A stretch of DNA of 64,000 bases from Effusibacillus dendaii (GTDB lineage: Bacteria > Bacillota > Bacilli > Tumebacillales > Effusibacillaceae), in assembly GCF_015097055.1 (NCBI RefSeq), contig NZ_AP023366.1:186001-250000 (forward strand), read 5' to 3'. This document shows positions 25,489 through 34,562 of the stretch, one piece after another. How positions within the stretch are numbered: the stretch's first letter is position 1; the number at the start of each line of letters is the position of its first letter. Position numbers and translations under genes: made by a program. A model generated the notes under the pieces. The model was not told the DNA's origin and did no database searches. It saw only the letters and a program-made list of their open reading frames with translations.

Positions 25489-25920
25489 ATGAGCAAGCAA
25501 TATAACTTACCGTGCAACATCGCGAGAACATTGGAAATTGTGGGGGACAGGTGGACGCTGCTGATCGTTCGCGATCTGCTGTTTGGGGTCCGCAAGTTTA
25601 GCGACTTGAAAAAATCGCTTGACGGCATTTCGCCCAATATCCTGTCGGAACGTCTGCAGGAGCTGGAACAGCAGGGGCTCGTAACATCCAGTCTGTATTC
25701 GGCGCATCCGCCTCGTTACCAATACGAATTGACTGCAAAGGGGAGCGATCTCCGACATGTGCTGAATGCATTGGCGATTTGGGGAAATCGTCATCTCACC
25801 CCGAAATACAAAAAATTGGTGCATGATACATGCGGACACGAAGTGAAAAGTGCTTATTATTGCCCTGATTGTGACGAGTATGTGAAAAACATCTCGTATC
25901 AGGACAACCAATCGGAATAG
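25489..25920 (+). CDS. HxlR-family transcriptional regulator with C-terminal Cys cluster
   Basis: 143 residues from ATG 25489 (AAAAAAGG 8 bases upstream; an earlier in-frame ATG at 25450 has none). NIARTLEIVGDRWTLLIVRDLLFG and the winged helix FSDLKKSLDGISPNILSERLQELEQQGLV are the HxlR signature. The C-terminus carries CGHEVKSAYYCPDC, a Cys/His group that could bind zinc. It probably regulates the divergent metallo-hydrolase gene. The pair interrupts the usual rbgA-rnhB order, which suggests insertion. Confidence 0.9.
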   Translation: MSKQYNLPCNIARTLEIVGDRWTLLIVRDLLFGVRKFSDLKKSLDGISPNILSERLQELEQQGLVTSSLYSAHPPRYQYELTAKGSDLRHVLNALAIWGNRHLTPKYKKLVHDTCGHEVKSAYYCPDCDEYVKNISYQDNQSE

Positions 25921-25946
25921 CAGGAAGTAGGCACGCCTCTGCCGAA

Positions 25947-26765
25947 ATGGTAAGTAACTTAGAAGGAGAGGCTTGCATGAACGATCTGCGTAAATTGACA
26001 ATCGACCAACTGAGAAACTGGTTGGCCTCACAGACCGAATTATCCGAAACAGACATAAAGCAACTGAGACAAGACACAAGAGCGGGTGTGCGGGCACTGG
26101 TGGAGTCCCAGCTGCGCAAACGGGCAGCCATTCAGGCGGAAGCGGAGCGCATGGAACGATTGTGGGACTATGAACGATCGCTTGCCGCAAAAGGGTTCCG
26201 GCTGATTGCCGGGATCGACGAAGCGGGACGCGGTCCGCTGGCCGGTCCGGTAGTGGCGGCTGCCTGCATCCTGCCAATCGGCATTGTCATACCGAAATTG
26301 AACGATTCCAAGCAGATCAGTCCGCAGCAGCGGGAAGAACTGTTCCACCAAATACGGGAACAAGCGGTTGCGTATGGGATCGGGATGGCAGATGTTGACT
26401 ATATCGACACCTATAACATTTTGCAAGCTACATATGCAGCAATGCGGCGGGCGATCCGCGCGATCGGTACGGAACCGGACCATCTGCTCACCGATGCGGT
26501 CACGATTCCAGATGTCGCCGTCCCGCAACAGGCTGTAATAAAAGGGGATGCAAAGAGCCATTCGATTGCGGCCGCATCGATATTGGCCAAAGTGACACGA
26601 GATCAGATGATGATCGAATATGGACGCATGTATCCGGAGTACGGATTTGAGCAGCACATGGGGTACGGTACGCCGGAACACATCGCGGCTTTGCAAAAAT
26701 ACGGCGTTTGTCCGATTCACCGCAAGTCGTTTGCCCCGGTCACAGCCCTGTTGTCAACCCATTGA
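25947..26765 (+). CDS. rnhB: ribonuclease HII
   Basis: 272 residues with the RNase HII start GIDEAGRGPLAGPVVAAA near residue 78, containing the first two acidic residues, and DAVTIPDV further on. An N-terminal extension of about 75 residues is common in Firmicutes. It nicks RNA-DNA hybrids and single ribonucleotides in DNA. ATG or an in-frame start at 25947 precedes a stretch MVSNLEGEA; ATG 25977 with AGAAGGAGAGG upstream is the better start, giving 262 residues. Confidence 0.93.
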   Translation: MVSNLEGEACMNDLRKLTIDQLRNWLASQTELSETDIKQLRQDTRAGVRALVESQLRKRAAIQAEAERMERLWDYERSLAAKGFRLIAGIDEAGRGPLAGPVVAAACILPIGIVIPKLNDSKQISPQQREELFHQIREQAVAYGIGMADVDYIDTYNILQATYAAMRRAIRAIGTEPDHLLTDAVTIPDVAVPQQAVIKGDAKSHSIAAASILAKVTRDQMMIEYGRMYPEYGFEQHMGYGTPEHIAALQKYGVCPIHRKSFAPVTALLSTH

Positions 26766-26844
26766 TCGGGGGGCCGTTTTTTCAGCAGGCAACCGGGTTC
26801 ATACAGGCACGCAGGGCATTCCGGCCGTGAGGGAGGGGATTCTG

Positions 26845-28647
26845 ATGAATATTTTGCCGTCGCTGTTGCAGGTTTTGGGGCAAACATTGCGTCCGGATAC
26901 CTCTGCCAAACGGATCGAACTGGCAGTCGGCGAAACGTTGAATGGCATTGTGCTGGATGTGCTTGACCGTGAAACCGCGTTGGTGGACATTAAAGGGCTG
27001 ACAGTCAGAGCGCAAACGGATACTGCCGTGACAAAAGGCGCCGTATTGCCGTTGGTGGTGGTCGGTACAACCGATAACGGCCTGTTCGAACTGAAAATCA
27101 ATTCGTTTGCAATGGCACATACAGAGAATCAGGCGCTTCCAGCCCGGGGGGACACGACAGGCTCGGAAACAGCGCTTCCGCTTGACAGGCTGCTGCAAAA
27201 TTTACAGGTTAAAGATTCCGCTTTTACCCGCCAGGTTGCCAGTCGCCTGCTGTCAGCCGGGATTTCTGTTACCCCTTCTCTTTTGCAATCGATTGAGCAG
27301 CTCTATTCCAAGGTGGAACAGGCGGGACAAAGTCAGTCTGCGCTGGACACCATTTTGCAAATGGTACAGAAAAAGATTCCGCTGACCGAATCCGCTTTTC
27401 GCGCGCTCGATTCCTTGCAGCAGGGGCCATCGCTCAGCGAAATGGTCTCCCGGCTGCTGTCGCAACCGATTGCGCCATCGGTCGAGAATCAAAACGAGCA
27501 GGGGGGCGGAACGTCTCTCTTAAAAGCGGAAACGTCCCTTCCGAAAGCCGGACCCCCTGATTCGAAAGTGGGAATTCCCGATCCAAAAGCCAACATTCCG
27601 AATCGTGCGGACGGCAAACCGGATCAAACGAGAGAGCCCATCGTGCGGGAGGGAGCAGATGCAAAGGGAGCAGAGGCAAATCCCATGGCGAATCGGCCAT
27701 CATCCTCGGAAATCGGCCAAACCGCAGCGCGGGCAAATACGGCGGCACAGCAAAGCACGGTCGTACAGGCAAATACGGCGGAAGAGATAAACCTGGCAGC
27801 AGACAGAATACCGTCTGCGTGGAGACAAGCCTCTGCGGTTCCTGACGGCCAGACCCGTTCTCCGCGCCAGTTGGAAGCGGCAGACAACCGGATGCAGATG
27901 TCGGCGGCTGCTGACCTTTTTGGCAAAACCAAGCCGGAAGATGCTGCCAAACTGGCCGATCGTTTGGCAGCTTCCTTCCCGCTTACAGATATGCGGATTG
28001 AACTGGATCGCTTGGCCGATCTGTCGCCAGGTGAACGGGGAGCGGCAGTGAAGGCTGTTGTAGAAAAATTGGGATTGTCGCACGAACAGCATGTCGCCCA
28101 ACTGGTGAAAACGGATTTTGCCGGAGCAGTGCCGGAAACGCTCAAATCGCTTTTGCTGGCCGAGGTTCAGTCGGGTACGGCACAGCCGGTTGCGGAACAG
28201 ATTCTCACCCATTTAACAGGGCAGCAGTTGATGCATTCTGCAAAAGACGACAACAGCCCGTTTCTTTATCAGTATTTGACGCTTCCTGTTTTGGTAGGCA
28301 AACAGACGTCAGACGCCAAGGTTCACCTGTTGACCCGGCGCAAAAAAGGGCGCGAATTAGACCCTTACAATTGTTTTCTTTATTTTCATCTGCAACTGCC
28401 GTCATTGGGGGATCTGGGCATTCATGTGCAAATCGTCGAGCGAATCGTTTCCCTCCGTTTTATTACGGAGCGGGAAAAAAATCTCTCGCTTGCCGATGAC
28501 ACATTGGCTCCTTTGCGGGATGGATTAAAACAGATCGGCTATCAGTTGGGCGGTGTCCGCCAGGAGGCGGGACAGGCAAACACAAGGCAGCCGTTCGCCA
28601 ACCTCTCTCCCATTTTGACAAATGGGCTGCTGGATCTGAAAATCTGA
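26845..28647 (+). CDS. ylqG: FliK-like hook-length control domain protein (YlqG type)
   Basis: 600 residues from ATG 26845 (GGGAGGGG 7 bases before). The N-terminal domain has a strand-rich pattern (LNGIVLDVLDRETALVDIKG), the middle is Ala/Pro/Lys/Asn-rich and repetitive (KAETSLPKAGPPDSK), and the C-terminal domain resembles the Flg_hook domain of FliK (PYNCFLYFHLQLPSLGDLGIHVQIV). In Bacillus the equivalent gene lies between rnhB and the FlhB-C-like gene. Its function is not established; the pairing suggests an export-ruler and gate pair. Low complexity in the middle suggests disorder. Confidence 0.75.
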   Translation: MNILPSLLQVLGQTLRPDTSAKRIELAVGETLNGIVLDVLDRETALVDIKGLTVRAQTDTAVTKGAVLPLVVVGTTDNGLFELKINSFAMAHTENQALPARGDTTGSETALPLDRLLQNLQVKDSAFTRQVASRLLSAGISVTPSLLQSIEQLYSKVEQAGQSQSALDTILQMVQKKIPLTESAFRALDSLQQGPSLSEMVSRLLSQPIAPSVENQNEQGGGTSLLKAETSLPKAGPPDSKVGIPDPKANIPNRADGKPDQTREPIVREGADAKGAEANPMANRPSSSEIGQTAARANTAAQQSTVVQANTAEEINLAADRIPSAWRQASAVPDGQTRSPRQLEAADNRMQMSAAADLFGKTKPEDAAKLADRLAASFPLTDMRIELDRLADLSPGERGAAVKAVVEKLGLSHEQHVAQLVKTDFAGAVPETLKSLLLAEVQSGTAQPVAEQILTHLTGQQLMHSAKDDNSPFLYQYLTLPVLVGKQTSDAKVHLLTRRKKGRELDPYNCFLYFHLQLPSLGDLGIHVQIVERIVSLRFITEREKNLSLADDTLAPLRDGLKQIGYQLGGVRQEAGQANTRQPFANLSPILTNGLLDLKI

Positions 28648-28659
28648 GGCGGTGGAACA

Positions 28660-28953
28660 ATGAGTGACCAACAGCGCAACAAAAATCGGGTCCCGCGTGC
28701 CGCTGCCCTGACCTACAATCCGGAGACTGATCAAGCGCCGCGTGTGGTAGCCAGCGGCCAGGGAGAAATCGGCCGCAAAATCATCGAAGCGGCCAAACAG
28801 AACGGGGTACCTGTGCATGAAGACCCTGTTTTGGTGGAAACATTGCTGGCTTTTGAGATCGGTCGCGAAATTCCGCCGGAACTGTACCAGGTGGTGGCAG
28901 AGGTGCTGGCATTCGTCCAATCTATGGAGCGCAGATCGAACCATTCGAAGTAA
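28660..28953 (+). CDS. ylqH: FlhB C-terminal-like export switch protein (YlqH type)
   Basis: 97 residues matching only the cytoplasmic C-terminal part of FlhB/EscU (RVVASGQGEIGRKIIEAAKQ and GREIPPELYQVVAEVLAFV). The self-cleaving NPTH sequence is replaced by YNPETDQAP, so no autoproteolysis is expected. No membrane part is present. It lies 12 bases after the FliK-like gene. A full flhB starts at 63502. Relatives are widespread in Bacillales and Clostridia, but their role is unclear. Confidence 0.88.
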   Translation: MSDQQRNKNRVPRAAALTYNPETDQAPRVVASGQGEIGRKIIEAAKQNGVPVHEDPVLVETLLAFEIGREIPPELYQVVAEVLAFVQSMERRSNHSK

Positions 28954-28989
28954 TGCATGCTTCGCTTCTTGGTGTCAGGAGTGATACGA

Positions 28990-29352
28990 ATGAAAGACCA
29001 ACGGCTCCAAACAGGTCGACAAGGGGAACAGCTTGCAAAACGTTATCTGGAGTCGCAAGGTTGGCACATCGTGGCAACCAACTGGCGGTGCCGGGCAGGC
29101 GAAATCGATATTGTGGCGCAAGACGGCAATTGTCTCGTATTTGTCGAAGTACGAACACGAACCTCAAATCGGTTTGGTTCGCCTTCCGAATCGGTCGATT
29201 GGCGAAAGCAGAAGAAGATTCGGCAAGTAGCGTCCATTTTTTTGTCGATGAATACGGTTTGCGTATCACGCATCCGATTTGATATGATCAGCATACGGAT
29301 GGTTGAGAACGGACAAACTCCGGCGCTCGAACATATAGAGAATGCATTTTGA
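28990..29352 (+). CDS. yraN: YraN family endonuclease-fold protein (UPF0102)
   Basis: 120 residues from ATG 28990 (CAGGAG 8 bases before). TGRQGEQLAKRYLESQGW, NWRCRAGEIDIVAQDG and VFVEVRTRTSN give the YraN/UPF0102 pattern of a restriction-endonuclease-like fold (GEIDxxxxD, then VEV). The function is unknown, though natural competence and DNA repair have been suggested. It follows the ylqH gene by 36 bases, as in many Bacillales. Confidence 0.92.
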   Translation: MKDQRLQTGRQGEQLAKRYLESQGWHIVATNWRCRAGEIDIVAQDGNCLVFVEVRTRTSNRFGSPSESVDWRKQKKIRQVASIFLSMNTVCVSRIRFDMISIRMVENGQTPALEHIENAF

Positions 29353-29364
29353 GGAGTGGATCAA

Positions 29365-29607
29365 ATGGTGTGGTATTGGGTAACCGGAATAGTGGCTCTT
29401 TTAGTCGGGATTGTCGCCGGATTTTACATAGCGGTGCAATATATGAAACGGCAAATGGCAAATATGACGATGTCTGATGAGGACATTCAAGCAATGGCAA
29501 GAAGCATGGGGCGCAATTTGAATCAAAAACAGTTGGCTCGCATTTCACGTCAAATGAAAAATGTCAACGCAAAAGCGTTGGCCAACCAGTCCAAAAAGAA
29601 AAAATGA
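29365..29607 (+). CDS. yneF: YneF family small membrane protein (UPF0154)
   Basis: 80 residues from ATG 29365 (GAGGAG 8 bases upstream). One N-terminal transmembrane helix (about residues 3-24), then MKRQMANMTMSDEDIQAMARSMGRNLNQKQL and a basic tail (KKKK), the YneF/UPF0154 pattern. Function unknown. A terminator with a TTCG loop follows. Confidence 0.85.
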   Translation: MVWYWVTGIVALLVGIVAGFYIAVQYMKRQMANMTMSDEDIQAMARSMGRNLNQKQLARISRQMKNVNAKALANQSKKKK

Positions 29608-29624
29608 CGCTTTGAATGGCGGTG

Positions 29625-29648
29625 CCCCTGACTTCGGTCGGGGGTTTA
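29625..29648 (+). terminator. intrinsic terminator after the YneF-type gene
   Basis: Stem CCCCTGAC / GTCGGGGG (one G-U pair) with a stable TTCG loop, then TTT. It ends the operon that begins at rnhB. Confidence 0.8.
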
Positions 29649-29673
29649 TGGTTTAGGAAAAGAGAGGTCAAGC

Positions 29674-30624
29674 ATGATAAAAAGTGGTGTTTTGTTTCTT
29701 TCTTTCCTGCTTGCAGTGGGTGTGTCAAGCGGATGTGGACCGGCTGGACAGGCCGTTCCGGAACAGGGGGCCCCGCACAGTCAAACGGGACAAACCGTTT
29801 ATCCGCTCACACTGCAGGATGCGACAGGAAATCAGGTAACGATTCAATCGGAACCGCAGAGGATCGTTTCCTTGCTGCCGAGCCAGACTGAAATTCTGTT
29901 CGCTTTAGGCTTGGGCGACCGCGTGGTAGGGGTTGATAAATGGTCCGACTATCCGCCGGAGGCGAAGAAAAAGCCGGTTGTCGGAGCGATGACAATAGAT
30001 CCCGAATTGGTATTGGCGCAAAAACCGGATCTTGTTTTAGGCGGTGCAACAGCCGATCCGCAAGGGGTCGCCAAACTTCGTTCGCTGGGGCTGACCGTTT
30101 TTGCCACAGAACCGACCAACATGGCGGAAACGGAGCAGGCTATCGAGACGATAGGGAAGTTGACTAACCGGAGTCAAGCGGCTGTTTCCGTCATCCATTC
30201 CATGCAGGAAACGGTTCGTTCGATTCAGGATAAACGTACAGCAGCAGCGAGCCAGAAAGAGCCGGTCGTCTATCTGGAAATTTCGCCGGATCTCTATACA
30301 GCCGGAAAAAATACGTTTCTCGATGAACTGGTGACGCTGGCGGGTGGCCGCAACGCATTCGGTGAACAATCAGGCTGGCTGAAAACAGACGGAGAGACGG
30401 TTGCCGCCAAAAAGCCGGACGTGATTCTAACCACAACGATGGGAAATCCGCAGGAGATCGTGCAGGATATTTTACAACGGCCCGGTTGGCAAACGATCCC
30501 AGCCGTTAAAAACAAGAGAGTGATTGCTTTGGATCCGAACCTCGTTTCCAGGCCGGGCCCCCGTTTACCGGAGGGGTTTGTGGCAATTGCCAAAGCGATC
30601 CATCCTGACTGGTTTGCGAAATGA
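29674..30624 (+). CDS. btuF: cobalamin-type ABC transporter substrate-binding lipoprotein (BtuF family)
   Basis: 316 residues. A lipoprotein signal peptide ends VSSGC (Cys at about 21). The two-lobe fold has RIVSLLPSQTEILFALGLGDRVVGV and the long spacer helix (NMAETEQAIETIGKLTNRSQAA). This is the BtuF/FepB-like type that captures cobalamin or a similar chelate outside the cell. ATG 29674 has AGAGAGG before it. No cobalamin riboswitch is visible in the 66-base gap upstream, so vitamin B12 as substrate is likely but not proven. Confidence 0.85.
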   Translation: MIKSGVLFLSFLLAVGVSSGCGPAGQAVPEQGAPHSQTGQTVYPLTLQDATGNQVTIQSEPQRIVSLLPSQTEILFALGLGDRVVGVDKWSDYPPEAKKKPVVGAMTIDPELVLAQKPDLVLGGATADPQGVAKLRSLGLTVFATEPTNMAETEQAIETIGKLTNRSQAAVSVIHSMQETVRSIQDKRTAAASQKEPVVYLEISPDLYTAGKNTFLDELVTLAGGRNAFGEQSGWLKTDGETVAAKKPDVILTTTMGNPQEIVQDILQRPGWQTIPAVKNKRVIALDPNLVSRPGPRLPEGFVAIAKAIHPDWFAK

Positions 30625-31685
30625 AGAGCGGGACGCGGAGCCTCCACAAAAAACGGAAATTTATAGGAGGTATCAGTTTGCTTTTGGCAGTTTTGTGTTT
30701 AACTGTCGGATTTGCCGTGTCCGTCGGAAGCACAACGATCCCATTTTCCCACTCGGTATCTTATTTGCTGTCCAGAATGCCTGTCGTGGGCTCGCTGCTG
30801 CCTGTCAATTGGACGGAAACAGAGGCGTCGATCCTCTGGCAGATTCGCCTGCCCCGCGTTACGTTGGGGCTGTTGGTTGGCGCATTGCTTGCATTGGCCG
30901 GCACCGCCTTGCAGGGATTGTTGCGAAATCCATTGGCCGATCCCTATATTTTAGGTGTGTCGGCGGGAGCTTCGGTCGGAGCGGCCTCTGTGATCGCGGT
31001 TGTGGGCGGTGGACTGGCGGCAGCCGGATTTTTGCTTCCGCTGGCTGCCTTTGTTGGTGCGCTGTTGGCTGTTTTTGCAATGTTTGGGGTGGCAAGCGCC
31101 GCACGCAGCCTGCGGACAGAAACCCTTCTGTTGTCCGGGGTGGTCGTGAACTCGTTTTTTTCTGCTGCCTTGACCTTTCTTCTTTCGTTGTCGTCAGGCA
31201 ACCAGACCCAGCAAATCGTGTTCTGGATGTTGGGAAGTCTTGGCCTGCGCAGTTGGCATCATAATCTGATTCTGTTGCCCTTTTTCGCCGTAGGTTTTCT
31301 GGTCATTTGGGCGTTTGCGAGAGAACTGAACACATTCGGGATGGGGGAGGAAGGGGCTGCAACGCTTGGCGTTCCTCTTACACCCACAAAATGGGTGCTG
31401 CTGCTGACCGTTTCGTTAGTGACAGCGGCCGCTGTTTCCGTGGCGGGAATCATCGGCTTTGTCGGTCTTGTGATTCCGCATATGATGCGGCGGATGATCG
31501 GTTCCGATCATCGTCTGCTGATTCCTTTCGCTGCATTGGCAGGCGGAATTTTTCTTGTGCTTTGTGATACGGTTGCCAGAACGCTGTTGGCGCCTGTTGA
31601 ACTTTCGATTGGAGCCGTGACAGCGGCTATCGGGGCTCCTTTTTTTGCGTGGCAATTGCAGAGGAGCCGGAGGGGAGAAAGATGA
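30621..31685 (+). CDS. btuC: FecCD-family ABC permease (BtuC type)
   Basis: 354-residue permease with about ten membrane helices. LPRVTLGLLVGALLALAGTALQGLLRNPLADPYILGVSAGAS is the FecCD/BtuC signature region, and the cytoplasmic coupling helix region GFVGLVIPHMMRR is near residue 285. It forms the import channel dimer with the ATPase. The ATG overlaps the btuF stop by 4 bases and the stop overlaps the ATPase start. Confidence 0.9.
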   Translation: MKSGTRSLHKKRKFIGGISLLLAVLCLTVGFAVSVGSTTIPFSHSVSYLLSRMPVVGSLLPVNWTETEASILWQIRLPRVTLGLLVGALLALAGTALQGLLRNPLADPYILGVSAGASVGAASVIAVVGGGLAAAGFLLPLAAFVGALLAVFAMFGVASAARSLRTETLLLSGVVVNSFFSAALTFLLSLSSGNQTQQIVFWMLGSLGLRSWHHNLILLPFFAVGFLVIWAFARELNTFGMGEEGAATLGVPLTPTKWVLLLTVSLVTAAAVSVAGIIGFVGLVIPHMMRRMIGSDHRLLIPFAALAGGIFLVLCDTVARTLLAPVELSIGAVTAAIGAPFFAWQLQRSRRGER

Positions 31686-32455
31686 TCCAACTGCAGGAAG
31701 TATCCGTATCGTTTGGCGGCCGGTCGATTTTGCAGAAGATCAGTTTGCAAGCAGAGAAAGGGCAAAGCATCGGAATTATAGGGCCAAACGGAGCAGGCAA
31801 ATCCACATTGTTGAAAGTGATTGCAGGGCAATGGATGCCGTCGCAGGGGGAAGTGACGTTTGCCGGGAAACCGATCCAATCCTATGGCAAAAAACAGTTG
31901 GCCCGGCACATCGCTTTCATGCGGCAAAATGTGGTTTACGAACTGAACGATAGGGTCTATGATACGGTGATGCTTGGCCGATATCCGTTTTTAAAGCGTT
32001 TTTCGTCTGAACAGCCGCTGGATCATGAAATCTGCCGCCAATCCTTGCAGCGGACCGATACATGGGAATTGCGCAACCGCTATCTGGATCAACTGAGCGG
32101 CGGGGAGCGGCAGCGTGTTTTGCTTGCGCAAGTATTGGCGCAACAGCCGAAACTGCTGCTGCTCGATGAGCCGACCACGTACCTGGACCTTCACCGCCAG
32201 GTGGAACTGCTTTCTTTTTTGAAACAGGAGCAGCAAAATGGATTGGCGTGGATTGCCGTTTTGCATGACTTGAACCTGGCGGCACAGTTTTGCGATCAAT
32301 TGGTATTGCTTGACGCTGGAAAATTGGTTCAAATGGCCGCCCCGGCCATCATGCTCCGTTCCCCCGCAATCGAGGATGTTTTCCAGATCCGTACCGTTGT
32401 TCTGGACATCCCGTCCTTGCATGTGCCGCAGATTGTGGTAACAGGCAACAAATAA
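31682..32455 (+). CDS. btuD: ABC transporter ATP-binding protein (BtuD type)
   Basis: 257 residues from ATG 31682, which overlaps the permease stop (ATGA). Walker A is GPNGAGKST, the signature is LSGGERQRVLLAQ, Walker B is LLLLDEP and the D-loop TYLDL follows. The family imports cobalamin or ferric siderophores. It ends the three-gene transporter unit, followed by a two-way terminator. Confidence 0.9.
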   Translation: MIQLQEVSVSFGGRSILQKISLQAEKGQSIGIIGPNGAGKSTLLKVIAGQWMPSQGEVTFAGKPIQSYGKKQLARHIAFMRQNVVYELNDRVYDTVMLGRYPFLKRFSSEQPLDHEICRQSLQRTDTWELRNRYLDQLSGGERQRVLLAQVLAQQPKLLLLDEPTTYLDLHRQVELLSFLKQEQQNGLAWIAVLHDLNLAAQFCDQLVLLDAGKLVQMAAPAIMLRSPAIEDVFQIRTVVLDIPSLHVPQIVVTGNK

Positions 32456-32475
32456 GTGGAAAAGGCAATAAATAA

Positions 32476-32506
32476 AATGGCCCGCCGATATTCAGGGGCC
32501 AATTTT
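32476..32506. terminator. terminator between btuD and the minus-strand hypothetical gene
   Basis: Inverted repeat TGGCCC / GGGCCA with a loop of 12, flanked by AAAAT and by six T, so it can act in both directions. Confidence 0.75.
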
Positions 32507-32512
32507 TTACGC

Positions 32513-32827
32513 TTATTTGGGTTTTCGATTCGGGATGTCGGACATTTTCCAGGACGTTACATCGATTCGGTTCTCCACCAGCAGGGAGAAAAATTCCTGA
32601 ACCAGCGCATGGAACCCGTTTTTTTCCAACATTTCGCAGATATCGAACAAAAGCATCGGTTCGCTGTCCGAAATGTCGATCTGAATGGAAGGCAGTTCCT
32701 GTCCGTAGACGGCACCATACAAATCCGGTACGCCAATGTCGATGTTGATCGTGTCAAGATAGACGTCCAACCATGCAAAACCTTTCAGTACCAAAGGAAG
32801 ATTCAAAGCTGGTTGTTGGTTCGCCAA
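32513..32827 (-). CDS. hypothetical protein
   Basis: 104-residue acidic protein with hydrophobic helices but no signal peptide or membrane segment. It contains LVLKGFAWLDVYLDTINIDIGVPDLYGAVYG and a Lys-rich end (PNRKPK). I recognise no family. RBS GGAGGAG lies near ATG 32827 on the minus strand. It is a separate gene between the transporter operon and comM, with a hairpin just past its stop. Confidence 0.7.
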   Translation of the reverse strand: MANQQPALNLPLVLKGFAWLDVYLDTINIDIGVPDLYGAVYGQELPSIQIDISDSEPMLLFDICEMLEKNGFHALVQEFFSLLVENRIDVTSWKMSDIPNRKPK

Positions 32828-32953
32828 TTAGAACTCCTCCTTCCGATTCTTAACATTCTATTCGTCAGTCGGGAGGCTGTGTCCTGCATGATTTGTCGCG
32901 TCTCAAATGGTTATGTTAGTAAAATATGCGGTGAATGTCTGAATAGCACGCAA

Positions 32954-34537
32954 TTATTTGAAATATTTCCGGTCTAGGGTCCTGTATTGGACCGCTTCCG
33001 CCAGGTGATGTTGCTGGATTTCGCTTTCTCCGGCCAGGTCGGCGATGGTTCGGGCCACTTTTAGAATCCGGTCGTGTGAACGGGCGGACAGGGCCAATTT
33101 TTCGAATGCATGGCGGAGCAGTTCGGCGGATGGCCGGTTTAACCGGCAGTGTTGTCGTAAATCCGCGCTGCTCATCGCGGAATTGACGGGCATAGGACGG
33201 CCCGCAAAACGTGATTGCTGAACAAATCTTGCCTTTTGGACGCGGGCAGATACATCTGCAGATGTTTCGGCGGGCGTGGTTTGTTGCATGTCTGCAAACG
33301 TTACGCGCGGCACTTCCACGTGCAGATCGATGCGGTCAAGCAGCGGACCGGAAACCCGGTTGTGATAGCGTTGAATCATGAACGGACTGCAGGTGCAGGG
33401 ACTGTTGCCCGTCTCGTCCATTTGCCCGTAAAATCCGCACGGACAAGGATTCATTGTGACCACAAGCAAAAATCGGGCCGGATATGTAAGAGAGGCGTTG
33501 GCGCGCGCGATTGTTACCCGCCCCTCTTCCAACGGCTGCCGGAGAGCTTCCAGGGCAGTCCGGTGGAATTCAGGAAACTCATCAAGGAACAAAATTCCGC
33601 CGTGTGCAAGCGATACTTCACCAGGACGGGGAATGGTACCGCCGCCGATTAAACCGGCGCTTGAAATGGAATGATGGGGAGCACGAAACGGCCGTCGGGT
33701 AAGCAAGGAAACAGTGTCTTTCAAAACGCCTGCTGCACTGTGGATCATGGTTACGGAAAGCGATTCCTGCGGCAAAAGGGGAGGCAGCAAGGAAGGGAGG
33801 CGGCGAGCCAACATGGTTTTCCCGGAACCCGGCGGTCCAATCAAGAGCAGGTTGTGGTTGCCGGCGGCTGCAATTTCCAGCGCCCTTTTCACATGAGGCT
33901 GCCCCTTTACATCTGATAAATCATCCTGAATGGGAGATTCGGCAGAATCGGCTGACGATCGGTGCAGTACGTCGGCAAGGGAAACATTGGCATCCGGGCC
34001 GGGATCATGCGCCGGTTCGGGCCAAGCGTCGTCCCGAAAATAAGATACGGCCTGTCTCAGATTTTCGATTGCAACTACTTTGACACCTTCTACCAATACC
34101 GCTTCGCTGCGATTGCCGGCTGGCACCACTACGTTTTGGAGGCCAAAAGTTTTGGCGGCTGCCACCATCGGCAGAACTCCGGTGAGAGGGCGAACCGTCC
34201 CATCAAGCGCCAGTTCGCCGATAATGGCATAGCCTTGTGCGTTTGCGGCTGGCAGCGCTCCGTTGGCAGCCAATATACCGAGCGCCAGGCAGAGATCATA
34301 ACCTGGCCCGTCTTTTCGCAAATCTGCCGGTGCCAAGTTGGCCGTTATGCGGCCGAGCGGAAATTCAAATCCGGAATTGCGGATGGCGGCGCGGACCCGT
34401 TCTTTTGATTCACGAACGGACGAACTGGGCAGACCGACGAGATCAAAACAGGGAAGGCCATTTGCAATGTCCACCTCGACGGTGACCGGCTCACCTTCAA
34501 TACCGAGCAGCGCAATACTCGAAAAAGACGCATACAT
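32954..34537 (-). CDS. comM: ComM/YifB family Mg-chelatase-like AAA+ ATPase
   Basis: 527 residues from ATG 34537 (AGGAGTG upstream). The N-terminal ChlI-like part (MYASFSSIALLGIEGEPVTVEVD) is a Lon-type S5-fold, then Walker A GPPGSGKTML and the AAA+ core with GEVSLAHGGILFLDEF, and a C-terminal helical lid. ComM is a branch-migration helicase for natural transformation. The open frame reaches back to 34723, but the upstream part is not conserved. Together with dprA 4 kb away, it hints at competence; other competence genes are not in the window. Confidence 0.92.
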   Translation of the reverse strand: MYASFSSIALLGIEGEPVTVEVDIANGLPCFDLVGLPSSSVRESKERVRAAIRNSGFEFPLGRITANLAPADLRKDGPGYDLCLALGILAANGALPAANAQGYAIIGELALDGTVRPLTGVLPMVAAAKTFGLQNVVVPAGNRSEAVLVEGVKVVAIENLRQAVSYFRDDAWPEPAHDPGPDANVSLADVLHRSSADSAESPIQDDLSDVKGQPHVKRALEIAAAGNHNLLLIGPPGSGKTMLARRLPSLLPPLLPQESLSVTMIHSAAGVLKDTVSLLTRRPFRAPHHSISSAGLIGGGTIPRPGEVSLAHGGILFLDEFPEFHRTALEALRQPLEEGRVTIARANASLTYPARFLLVVTMNPCPCGFYGQMDETGNSPCTCSPFMIQRYHNRVSGPLLDRIDLHVEVPRVTFADMQQTTPAETSADVSARVQKARFVQQSRFAGRPMPVNSAMSSADLRQHCRLNRPSAELLRHAFEKLALSARSHDRILKVARTIADLAGESEIQQHHLAEAVQYRTLDRKYFK

Positions 34538-34562
34538 GGAAATCACTCCTGACTTTTTTGGT

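Noticed and set aside
29608-29673. Cobalamin riboswitch in front of the BtuF-type gene
   Set aside because: The gap is only 66 bases, is partly used by a terminator, and has no B12-box; too short for this riboswitch.
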